Notes under the pieces: generated by a model
What the model saw: the letters and a program-made list of their open reading frames with translations, nothing else
What the model was told of the DNA's origin: nothing
Databases searched by the model: none
Made by a program: the position numbers and the translations under genes
Part shown: positions 1-7,631 of the stretch, one piece after another
How the letters are laid out: every line of letters starts with the position of its first letter
How positions within the stretch are numbered: the stretch's first letter is position 1
Assembly (NCBI RefSeq): GCF_014640335.1
Contig: NZ_BMGT01000001.1
Coordinates: forward strand, 186,001 to 250,000
From: Edaphobacter dinghuensis
Lineage (GTDB): Bacteria > Acidobacteriota > Terriglobia > Terriglobales > Acidobacteriaceae
DNA: 64,000 nt
Direction of reading: 5' to 3'

Positions 1-102
1 GACGACGATGTTGCCACCGACGACGACACGGTCCTGATCGGCATGGGCAAAGGGAGCGGAGGCTACAAGAAGGAGGGCGACGGCGAGAAGCAGTTTGGTC
101 AT
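1..102 (-). CDS. N-terminus of a secreted protein, cut by the window edge
   Basis: Reading the minus strand from position 102 gives 34 codons that stay open to the edge. They begin MTKLLLAVALLLVASAPFAHA, a clear signal peptide with an AHA cleavage site, followed by DQDRVVVGGNIVV. A good ribosome site (GAGGA) lies 5-9 bases before the ATG. The gly/val-rich start of the mature part would suit a secreted bactofilin-like or other beta-helix protein, but this is a guess from about a dozen residues. It is divergent from valS. Confidence 0.6.
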   Translation of the reverse strand, partial: MTKLLLAVALLLVASAPFAHADQDRVVVGGNIVV

Positions 103-250
103 AAACGTCCTCGTTGGAGGTAGTGTACGGCGACTATAGGATATGCAGCGCAGGAAAAGCGCCAGGACAGACCAGGAGCAACGTCGGCGGCCTCTGCAAA
201 TGGTTGATGCGGTACGGCGTGGACTGCTGTCGATGCTAGGCTTAAAGAAC

Positions 251-3013
251 ATGAGCCACGAACTGCCAAAAGCATACGATCCGTCCATTATTGAAGAACG
301 CTGGGCCGACTATTGGGTGCGCGAGCGCCTCTTCGACGTCGCGACATCTGAGGGTACGCAGGAGGGCGTCAAGAAGTTCACCATGCTGCTACCCCCGCCC
401 AACGTCACCGGACGACTGCACATGGGCCATATGCTCAACCAGACCGAGATGGACATTCTGACCCGCTGGCACCGCATGTCGGGCGAGGTGTCGATGTGGG
501 TTCCCGGCACCGATCACGCCGGAATCGCCACCCAGATGATGGTGGAGCGGCAGTTAGCCAGTGAAGGCAAGAAACGGCAGGAGCTTGGCCGCGAGGCCTT
601 TGTCCAGCGCGTGTGGGAGTGGAAGGGCGTCTACGGCGGAGCCATCCTCGACCAAATGAAGCGCCTCGGCGCTAGCGTGGACTGGGGCCGTGAGTACTTC
701 ACCATGGACGACCGTTTGAGCGTTGCGGTGAAGGAGGCGTTTGTCCGGCTGCATGAGCAGGGGCTGATCTATCGCGGGGCCTACATCGTCAACTGGGACC
801 CGGCGATTCAGACCGCGGTCAGCGATCTCGAAGTTGAACACGAAGAGCGGCTGGGCAAGATCTATCACATTCGCTATCCGTTGGCTGACGGGTCGGGATC
901 GATCGTAGTGGCGACAACACGGCCTGAGACGATGCTGGGCGATACGGCGGTTGCGGTGAATCCCACCGACGAACGTTACCTTGCCGTGCAGGGCAAGATG
1001 GTTCGCCTGCCGTTGAGCGGTGTGAACGGCGGCCCAGATCGCGAGATTCCGATTCTGGCCGATGACTGGGCCAAGCCCGAGTTCGGCACTGGCGCGGTGA
1101 AGGTGACTCCAGCGCACGATCCTAATGACTTCGCGATTGGGCAGCGCCACGGTCTGCCTAACCTCACCATCCTCGATGAGACGGCGCATGTGCTGTTGCC
1201 GGGCTCCACGTATCACGGGCTGGATCGCTATGCGGCGCGAACGAAGATCGTTGAGGACTTGAAGGAGATGGGCCTCCTCGAAGACATCAAGGACCACACG
1301 CTCTCCATCGGTCTCAGCCAGCGCACGGGTGTTGTCATCGAGCCGAGGCTTTCTCAGCAGTGGTTCGTCAAGATTCAGCCGTTGGCCGACAAGGCAATCG
1401 AAGCCGTCGACAAGGGCTACATCAAGTTCACGCCAGATCAGTACCGTAAGACCTACGACGAGTGGATGAAGAACATCCATGACTGGTGCATCTCGCGCCA
1501 GCTCTGGTGGGGCCATCGCATCCCGGCGTGGCACTGTGCGGCCTGCGGCGAGACGACCGTAGCTCGTGAGACTCCGGTGAAGTGCGAGCACTGCAACTCC
1601 GTCGAGATCGTGCAGGAGACTGACGTGCTCGACACGTGGTTCTCGAGCGGGCTGCTTCCCTTCACCGTCTTTGGCTGGCCGGAGAAGACTCCCGATCTGG
1701 CAGCGTTCTATCCGACACAACTGCTGGTGACCGGGTTCGACATTCTCTTCTTCTGGGTGGCTCGCATGATTATGTTGAGCTGCCACTTCATGCTGGATGT
1801 GCCCATGCCTGACGGGTCAGCGCGAACGCTAGAAAATGCCGTGCCGTTTCGCGAGGTCTACATTCACGCGCTGGTGCGCGACGCTGAGCGGCAGAAGATG
1901 TCGAAGACGAAGGGAAACGTCATCGACCCCATCGAGGTCGTAAAAAAATATGGCACGGATGCGGTGCGGTTTACGCTCGCCAGCATGGCCAGCCCCGGCA
2001 CCGATATTGCCTTCAGCGAAGAGCGCACCGATGGCTATCGCGCCTTCGCCAATAAGATATGGAACGCGGCGCGCTTCCTGTTCATGCAGGTCGACCGGGC
2101 GAAGGAAGCTGGCTATAGCATGTCGATGCTTGCCGCCAGCGGCGCGGTGGCGGAGTTGCCGCAGGAGACTCCGCTCGAGACGCGGTGGATCTTCGGACGA
2201 CTCAGCGCGGTCAGCGCGGAGGTTGATCGCTCGCTGGCCGACTACCGCTTCGATGAGGCGGCAGCGGCGGTCTACCAGTTCTTCTGGGGCGAATTCTGCG
2301 ACTGGTATCTGGAGCTGGTGAAGCTGCGGCTGGAGTTTGGCGAGAGCACCGAGAAGAATGCGGCAACGGCGATCTCGCTGGCCTCACTGGTCGGCGTCTT
2401 CGAGGCTGCGCTGCGGCTGCTGAGCCCGTTTATGCCCTTCCTCACGGAAGAGCTGTGGCACGCGCTCTACGAAGGCAATGCGCCGGCGAAATCGATTGCG
2501 CTGACACGCTATCCGAAGGCAAGTGACTTCCCTGCGGATGAGGCTTCGGTCACTGCGATGAATACGTTGCAGGAGCTGATTGTGACGGTTCGTGGCCTGC
2601 GCAAAGAGCTTGGCGTTCCCGAAAAAGAGGCGGCGCCGATTGTGCTCCATGCCGACAACCGTACTCTGGCGCTGGCCGACGCGAATGCGGATATGCTGGC
2701 ACGGCTCGCCCGCGTGGCCTCGGTCGAGTTCGCCAACGAGCCTTTGACCGGAGGCAATGCCCGCTCAACGGCCAACTTAGACGTGGCCGTCGTCTACGAG
2801 CGGCAAATTGATGTAGCTGCAGAGCGTGAGCGTTTGACCAAGGACCTAGCGAAGTTTGAGAAAGGGCTGACAGCGGCGGAGCGGCAGTTGGGCAACGAGG
2901 CGTTTATGGCCAAAGCTCCGGCACATATCGTCGAAGGGTTGAGAAAGCAGGCAGCAGAGACGAAGATGCTGCATGACAAAGCGAAGGCTGCGTTGCAGGC
3001 GTTGCCGGACTGA
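251..3013 (+). CDS. valS: valyl-tRNA synthetase
   Basis: Charges tRNA-Val with valine in the cytoplasm. The class I signature HMGH is at residues 57-60 and the KMSKT loop at about 549-553. A CxxC...CxxC pair at about 429-449 looks like a zinc knuckle. The C-terminus is charged and helical, as in the ValRS tRNA-binding coiled coil. An upstream in-frame ATG at 143 exists, but family homology starts at SHELPKAYD, so I use the ATG at 251, giving 920 residues, a normal length. It heads a plus-strand run in which nadC follows after 27 bases. Confidence 0.97.
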   Translation: MSHELPKAYDPSIIEERWADYWVRERLFDVATSEGTQEGVKKFTMLLPPPNVTGRLHMGHMLNQTEMDILTRWHRMSGEVSMWVPGTDHAGIATQMMVERQLASEGKKRQELGREAFVQRVWEWKGVYGGAILDQMKRLGASVDWGREYFTMDDRLSVAVKEAFVRLHEQGLIYRGAYIVNWDPAIQTAVSDLEVEHEERLGKIYHIRYPLADGSGSIVVATTRPETMLGDTAVAVNPTDERYLAVQGKMVRLPLSGVNGGPDREIPILADDWAKPEFGTGAVKVTPAHDPNDFAIGQRHGLPNLTILDETAHVLLPGSTYHGLDRYAARTKIVEDLKEMGLLEDIKDHTLSIGLSQRTGVVIEPRLSQQWFVKIQPLADKAIEAVDKGYIKFTPDQYRKTYDEWMKNIHDWCISRQLWWGHRIPAWHCAACGETTVARETPVKCEHCNSVEIVQETDVLDTWFSSGLLPFTVFGWPEKTPDLAAFYPTQLLVTGFDILFFWVARMIMLSCHFMLDVPMPDGSARTLENAVPFREVYIHALVRDAERQKMSKTKGNVIDPIEVVKKYGTDAVRFTLASMASPGTDIAFSEERTDGYRAFANKIWNAARFLFMQVDRAKEAGYSMSMLAASGAVAELPQETPLETRWIFGRLSAVSAEVDRSLADYRFDEAAAAVYQFFWGEFCDWYLELVKLRLEFGESTEKNAATAISLASLVGVFEAALRLLSPFMPFLTEELWHALYEGNAPAKSIALTRYPKASDFPADEASVTAMNTLQELIVTVRGLRKELGVPEKEAAPIVLHADNRTLALADANADMLARLARVASVEFANEPLTGGNARSTANLDVAVVYERQIDVAAERERLTKDLAKFEKGLTAAERQLGNEAFMAKAPAHIVEGLRKQAAETKMLHDKAKAALQALPD

Positions 3014-3040
3014 TTCGGTGAGCGGGTTTAGGATTAAAAA

Positions 3041-3925
3041 ATGGACTGGAAGAGCAAGCGGATACGCACAATTCTCGAAGCAGCACTGGCAGAAGACAAG
3101 GTCGCCAACGATGTAACCACGGCACTGACCATCGACAAAGGGCTGCGCGCCTCTGGCACCATCATCGCCCGCGAAGACTGCGTCGTCTCGGGGCTGGGCT
3201 GCATTCCGGTGATCCTCGACATCTTCTCCAAAATGTCAACGACGCCTCTGGGACGCTTCGAGGTAGTGAGCCATCCGGAGATCTTCGACGGCGTGAAGGT
3301 GAAGAAGGGCCAGTCGCTGGCGGTGATTCGCCACAACGCTTCGGCGATTCTTTCCTGCGAACGCGTCACTCTGAACCTGATGCAGCGCATGAGCGGCATC
3401 GCTACGCTGACCAATCAGTTCGTCAAGGCCATTGCCGGGACAAAGGCCAAGATTCTGGACACGAGAAAGACCATCCCCGGCTTGCGCTCGCTCGATAAGT
3501 ACGCCGTCTGCTGCGGTGGCGGCGTGAACCACAGGCTTGACCTGCAGGACGGAATCCTCATCAAGAACAACCACATTTCGCTGGGCGGGGGGCTTCCCAT
3601 CACGCTCGAGCGTGCTCTGAAAGGCCGCAAAGCCGGGCAGATTGTGCAGGTCGAGGTACGCAGCCAGCTCGAGTTGGAACAGGCCATCGCTGGAGGAGCG
3701 GAGTCGATCCTACTCGATAACATGAAGCCGGCTGTGGTGAAGAAGGCGGTCAAGCAGATTCGCGCCGCACTGCCGAACGCGCCGATCGAGGCCTCCGGCA
3801 ATATGAACCTGAAGACAGTGCGCGATTACGCTTTGGCCGGCGTGGACTTTATCTCGGTAGGAGCGCTGACGCATTCGGCGGTCGCGGTCGATCTGAGCAT
3901 GAAGATTACAGCAGATGTCTACTGA
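3041..3925 (+). CDS. nadC: nicotinate-nucleotide pyrophosphorylase (carboxylating)
   Basis: Converts quinolinate and PRPP to nicotinate mononucleotide, CO2 and pyrophosphate in de novo NAD synthesis. The 294-residue length and the motifs TRKTIPGLR (from residue 141), GGGVNHRLDL and ILIKNNH fit quinolinate phosphoribosyltransferase. Later IEASGNMNL and DFISVGALTHS match the C-terminal barrel that binds phosphate. The gene overlaps the birA start by 11 bases, so the two are probably translationally coupled. nadA and nadB are not in this window. Confidence 0.96.
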   Translation: MDWKSKRIRTILEAALAEDKVANDVTTALTIDKGLRASGTIIAREDCVVSGLGCIPVILDIFSKMSTTPLGRFEVVSHPEIFDGVKVKKGQSLAVIRHNASAILSCERVTLNLMQRMSGIATLTNQFVKAIAGTKAKILDTRKTIPGLRSLDKYAVCCGGGVNHRLDLQDGILIKNNHISLGGGLPITLERALKGRKAGQIVQVEVRSQLELEQAIAGGAESILLDNMKPAVVKKAVKQIRAALPNAPIEASGNMNLKTVRDYALAGVDFISVGALTHSAVAVDLSMKITADVY

Positions 3926-4721
3926 GAGTAGCGCCTTCGATTTAGCCGCGGTAGAGGCGACGATTGCGGGAACGCCATTCGCTGGACAGGTGCGATACTT
4001 CGCGTCGGTGGGCTCGACCAATGCACTCGCGCTCGAGGCTGCACAGGCCGGGGCACGAGTGGGCGCGTGGGTCGCCGAGGAGCAGACTGCTGGCCGCGGC
4101 CGCGGCGGCCACGGATGGCATTCCGCGGCAGGCGATGGACTTTACCTCAGCGTTCTGGTCGCGCCGCCGCTGCCGATGACGATGGCATTATGGCTTTCGC
4201 TGGCAACAGGGCTCGCGGCTCGTGAGGCGATCCTCGAGGTGACGGGGATGACGGTCGATATTCGCTGGCCCAACGACCTGCTGCTCTATCAGCGGAAGTG
4301 CGGCGGCATCTTGGTGGAAACAGCTGTCGATGCCGACATGCTTAGATATGCGGTGATCGGCATCGGCATCAATGTGAACCACGCAGGTTTTCCCACCGAG
4401 TTAGAGACGCTCGCCACCTCCCTGCGGATGGAGAGCCGCGGCAGGGTCTCGCGCGAGGATATTCTGGGCGCTCTGCTGCGGACGCTGGCAAAAGAGATTG
4501 CATTGCTGGTACAGGAGAACCGGGGCGAAATCACCGGCTCCGGACTGCTCGAGCGGTTTACCGAGGCATCGAGTTGGGTACGCGGCAAGCGGGTTAAGGT
4601 AGAGGAAGGCGGCGGCTATACTGGCGTGACGAATGGGCTGGATAGGCGCGGATTTCTGCTTGTAGACGGAGACGATGGCACCATGCATACCGTCCTTTCG
4701 GGCGGAGTTCGGGAAGGGTAA
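3915..4721 (+). CDS. birA: biotin--[acetyl-CoA-carboxylase] ligase, no DNA-binding domain
   Basis: Activates biotin with ATP and transfers it to the carboxyl carrier protein of acetyl-CoA carboxylase. The biotinyl-5'-AMP binding loop GRGRGG is at about residues 61-66, RWPND at about 117 and KCGGILVE shortly after. The protein has 268 residues and starts directly with the catalytic domain, so it lacks the N-terminal winged helix of bifunctional BirA and should not act as the biotin repressor. It overlaps nadC by 11 bases, and coaX follows after 12 bases. Confidence 0.93.
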   Translation: MSTESSAFDLAAVEATIAGTPFAGQVRYFASVGSTNALALEAAQAGARVGAWVAEEQTAGRGRGGHGWHSAAGDGLYLSVLVAPPLPMTMALWLSLATGLAAREAILEVTGMTVDIRWPNDLLLYQRKCGGILVETAVDADMLRYAVIGIGINVNHAGFPTELETLATSLRMESRGRVSREDILGALLRTLAKEIALLVQENRGEITGSGLLERFTEASSWVRGKRVKVEEGGGYTGVTNGLDRRGFLLVDGDDGTMHTVLSGGVREG

Positions 4722-4733
4722 CGAGGCGAGACG

Positions 4734-5579
4734 ATGCTATTGGTGATGGATGTCGGCAACACGAATACCGTGCTGGGGCTGTATCGCCTGGCGGATGGAA
4801 GCGCTCCAAACGCGGTGGCTACAGAGCTGGTTGCGAATTGGAGAATCACCACCTGGCCGAAGCTGACGGTGGATGAGTTCGCCATACGGCTGCGAAATTT
4901 ATTTGGGCTCAAAGGTCTGGAGATTGGCGTGGTGGATGGGATTGTCATCTCGTCGGTCGTGCCTCCGATGGACTCGACGCTGCGGCAGGTCTGTGAGATG
5001 TACTTCCAGGTAAAGCCGGTCTTTATCGAGCCGGGAGTGAAGACCGGGCTGCCGGTGCTGACCGACAATCCGACCGAGGTGGGAGCGGACCGCATCGTGA
5101 ACTGCGTTGCAGCCTTCGAGAGATTTGGCGGACCGACGATTGTGGTTGACATGGGCACGGCGACGACGTTCGATGTGATCTCGAAGAAGGGCGAGTTTAT
5201 GGGAGGCGCGATTGCGCCCGGACTGGGAATCTCGGCCGATGCGCTGTTTTCGCGGGCGGCACGGCTTCCCCGCATCAGCGTCAAGAAGCCAACAAAGATC
5301 ATCGGTACGGGAACGGTCGACAATATCCAGATTGGCTTGTACTACGGCTATATCGGGTTGGTGGACGGAATTCTGGAGCGGATGATTGCGGAGCTGGGAC
5401 CGGAGACGAAGACCGTCGCGACGGGTGGGTTGGCGAAACTGATTGCCGAGGGATCGAAGTATATCGGCGCAGTCGATGAGATGCTAACCCTGACCGGGTT
5501 GCGCATTGTCTATGAACGCAACCTGGACCGGCACAAGAAGCGTGGAGCGTTGCCAGAGAATAAGCAGCCGCAGAGATAG
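4734..5579 (+). CDS. coaX: type III pantothenate kinase
   Basis: Phosphorylates pantothenate, the first step of coenzyme A synthesis; type III enzymes of the ASKHA fold differ from CoaA. The N-terminal phosphate loop DVGNTNT is at residues 6-12, followed by GADRIVNC and VVDMGTATTFD, all typical of CoaX. The length of 281 residues is slightly above the usual 255-270, with extra charged residues at the C-terminus. Its stop codon touches the ATG of the next gene (TAG then ATG), which suggests translational coupling. Confidence 0.95.
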   Translation: MLLVMDVGNTNTVLGLYRLADGSAPNAVATELVANWRITTWPKLTVDEFAIRLRNLFGLKGLEIGVVDGIVISSVVPPMDSTLRQVCEMYFQVKPVFIEPGVKTGLPVLTDNPTEVGADRIVNCVAAFERFGGPTIVVDMGTATTFDVISKKGEFMGGAIAPGLGISADALFSRAARLPRISVKKPTKIIGTGTVDNIQIGLYYGYIGLVDGILERMIAELGPETKTVATGGLAKLIAEGSKYIGAVDEMLTLTGLRIVYERNLDRHKKRGALPENKQPQR

Positions 5580-6293
5580 ATGCAGAATTACTTCAATTAC
5601 TTTACCGAGATCGAGCAGCGCTTTCAGCAGCGGCGCGGATCGTTGCTGATGTTGTCGACGCTCGACTGGGCGCTGATTGAGACATGGCGCGAGGCCGGGA
5701 TTCCGCTCGAAGCGGTGTTACGCGGCATCGATAACGCGTTTGACAAGCATGACGCCAAGGCACTGCGAGCCACAGGCAGGACCCGCAAGGTAAATGGCTT
5801 GGCGTGGTGTGCGCAGAGTGTGATGGAGGCAGTGGAGCGGGCGCGCGAGGCTGCGATTGGGACTGTCTCCGCCGCAGCCGCGACTGCGGAGAGCGGCTTT
5901 GAGACAGAACGTGTGGGGCGGTATCTGGAGGCGACTGCAGCAGCTGTGGAAAGCGCTGCGCTGAATGCTCCGGCGGATGGAGTGGCCGCTGAAGTCGCGG
6001 GCCGGTTGCGGGCGCTGGCTCTGGGGCTGGTTGCTGAACCTGCAATGTCGCTGGAGGAGCTTGATCGAACATTGACCGTGCTCGAAGAAAAGCTGTTTGC
6101 GGCTCTATTGACCGCTGCTCCGGAAGATGAGTTGGTTGAGTTGAGGGAGCAGGCTGCGCGTGAGCTTGCTCCGTATAAAGGTAAGATGCAGGCGGTACAG
6201 ATCAGGCAGGTGCAGCAGCAGTTTTTGCAGAAGCGGATGCTGGAGGCACGAAAGCTGCCGAGGTTGAGCCTCTTTTATATGAGCCACGAGTAA
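5580..6293 (+). CDS. unknown helical protein in the coaX-comEC run
   Basis: A 237-residue protein that I cannot assign to a family. It begins MQNYFNYFTEIEQRFQQRRG and continues with an aromatic and basic N-terminal part. The middle is rich in Ala and Glu and should be helical, and the C-terminal third (AARELAPYKGKMQAV onward) is basic. No signal peptide or membrane segment is visible. The ATG follows the coaX stop with no spacer and the next gene starts 8 bases after its stop, so it is locked into this transcription unit. Codon use and frame are clean, so it is a real gene. Confidence 0.85.
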   Translation: MQNYFNYFTEIEQRFQQRRGSLLMLSTLDWALIETWREAGIPLEAVLRGIDNAFDKHDAKALRATGRTRKVNGLAWCAQSVMEAVERAREAAIGTVSAAAATAESGFETERVGRYLEATAAAVESAALNAPADGVAAEVAGRLRALALGLVAEPAMSLEELDRTLTVLEEKLFAALLTAAPEDELVELREQAARELAPYKGKMQAVQIRQVQQQFLQKRMLEARKLPRLSLFYMSHE

Positions 6294-6301
6294 CGTAACC
6301 A

Positions 6302-7603
6302 ATGAAGTTACGAATTGAGAAAGTAGTTTACGGCGGCGCGGGGTTGGCTCATCCGGTTGAGGGTGAAGCCGCTGGCAGAGCTGCATTTGTTCCGTATACG
6401 TTGCCGGGAGAGTTAGTAGAGACCAGTGCGGCCGAGAACAAGGGCGGGGTTTTGCATGCGGAACTGGTACAGATTGTCGAGGCTTCTAGTGATCGGGTGA
6501 AGCCGAAGTGCGCGCACTTTGGGGAGTGTGGCGGATGCCATTATCAACATGCAAACTACAAAGCTCAACTTGAAATAAAGACGGAGATTTTGCAGGAGAC
6601 GCTGAAGCGTGCCGGGCTGGCTGAGTTACCCGCGATCGAGGTTCATGCAGGCGAGCCGTGGGGATATCGCAACCGCATACGGCTGCGCGTTGCGAAGGTG
6701 GACGATGTGCTGCGGGTGGGATATCTGCGGCGCGGGTCGAATGATTTTTTGCCGATAGCAATGTGCCCGATTGCCGCGCCAATATTGTGGCGAGCCGCAG
6801 AGGCATTGTTGAAGCTGGCCGAGACCTCCAATGCAGCGCGGTGGATGGAGAAGATCGCCGAGGTTGAATTTTTTACCACGCAGGACGAGAGCGCTTTGCA
6901 GATGTCTCTATTTACACAGCATCGCGTTACCGGGTTCGATGCATTCTGTGAGCGGCTTCGGGAACTGCTGCCGGAGCTGGTGGGGGCAGGCATATCGATG
7001 CTGCGAGCAGAAGGCTCGCGCAGGACTGAACGTCCGCGAGCAATTGCTGCGTGGGGAGCGGAGGGGCTGAGTTATGCTGCGGCTGGAGAGAAGTATTGGG
7101 TGAGCCGCGGCGGCTTCTTTCAGGTAAACCGCTTCCTGGTTGATGAGTTAGTGCGAATTGTTGCGGCAGGCCGTCGCGGGACGCTGGCATGGGACCTGTA
7201 TGCGGGAGTTGGGTTGTTTTCGCGGGCGCTGAAGACGAGTTTCGATGAGGTCGTTGCGGTGGAGGCTGCGGCGGACGATCTGGCGAAGACCTTCAAGGGC
7301 GATGGCAGGCGCGCTGTTGCAGCTACGACTGCGGAGTTTCTGCGTGGGGCTGTCGTGCAGCGGGAAAGACCTGAGCTAGTGGTAATGGACCCTCCCCGGG
7401 CCGGTGTGGGAGCGGAGGTTTGCGCGCTGTTGGGACGAGTTGCCACAAAGGAGATCGTGTATGTCTCCTGCGATCCGGTGACCTTGGCGCGTGACTTAAA
7501 GGCTCTGGTAGACTTCGGCTACAGAATCAATGAACTACATATGGTCGATATGTTTCCGCAGACGTTCCATCAGGAGACAGTGGTGGTACTCGGCCGTCCG
7601 TAA
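6302..7603 (+). CDS. 23S rRNA/tRNA 5-methyluridine methyltransferase, TrmA/RlmD family
   Basis: SAM-dependent RNA uridine-C5 methyltransferase. A TRAM-like domain occupies about the first 60 residues. The 4Fe-4S ligands are visible as C70, C76 and C79, with a fourth at about 154 in IAMCPI, the same pattern as RumA/RlmD. The C-terminal Rossmann part has MDPPRAGVG at about 363 and the catalytic VSCDP at about 388-392. The 433-residue length fits RlmD/RlmCD. The exact target uridine cannot be read from sequence, so I give no symbol. Confidence 0.92.
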   Translation: MKLRIEKVVYGGAGLAHPVEGEAAGRAAFVPYTLPGELVETSAAENKGGVLHAELVQIVEASSDRVKPKCAHFGECGGCHYQHANYKAQLEIKTEILQETLKRAGLAELPAIEVHAGEPWGYRNRIRLRVAKVDDVLRVGYLRRGSNDFLPIAMCPIAAPILWRAAEALLKLAETSNAARWMEKIAEVEFFTTQDESALQMSLFTQHRVTGFDAFCERLRELLPELVGAGISMLRAEGSRRTERPRAIAAWGAEGLSYAAAGEKYWVSRGGFFQVNRFLVDELVRIVAAGRRGTLAWDLYAGVGLFSRALKTSFDEVVAVEAAADDLAKTFKGDGRRAVAATTAEFLRGAVVQRERPELVVMDPPRAGVGAEVCALLGRVATKEIVYVSCDPVTLARDLKALVDFGYRINELHMVDMFPQTFHQETVVVLGRP

Positions 7604-7631
7604 TACGGTAAATGAACGGTAGATACGGTCA

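Noticed and set aside
554-1786. 410-codon frame antisense to valS
   Set aside because: It lies wholly within valS on the other strand and has no domain or ribosome site; long antisense frames are expected in GC-rich genes.
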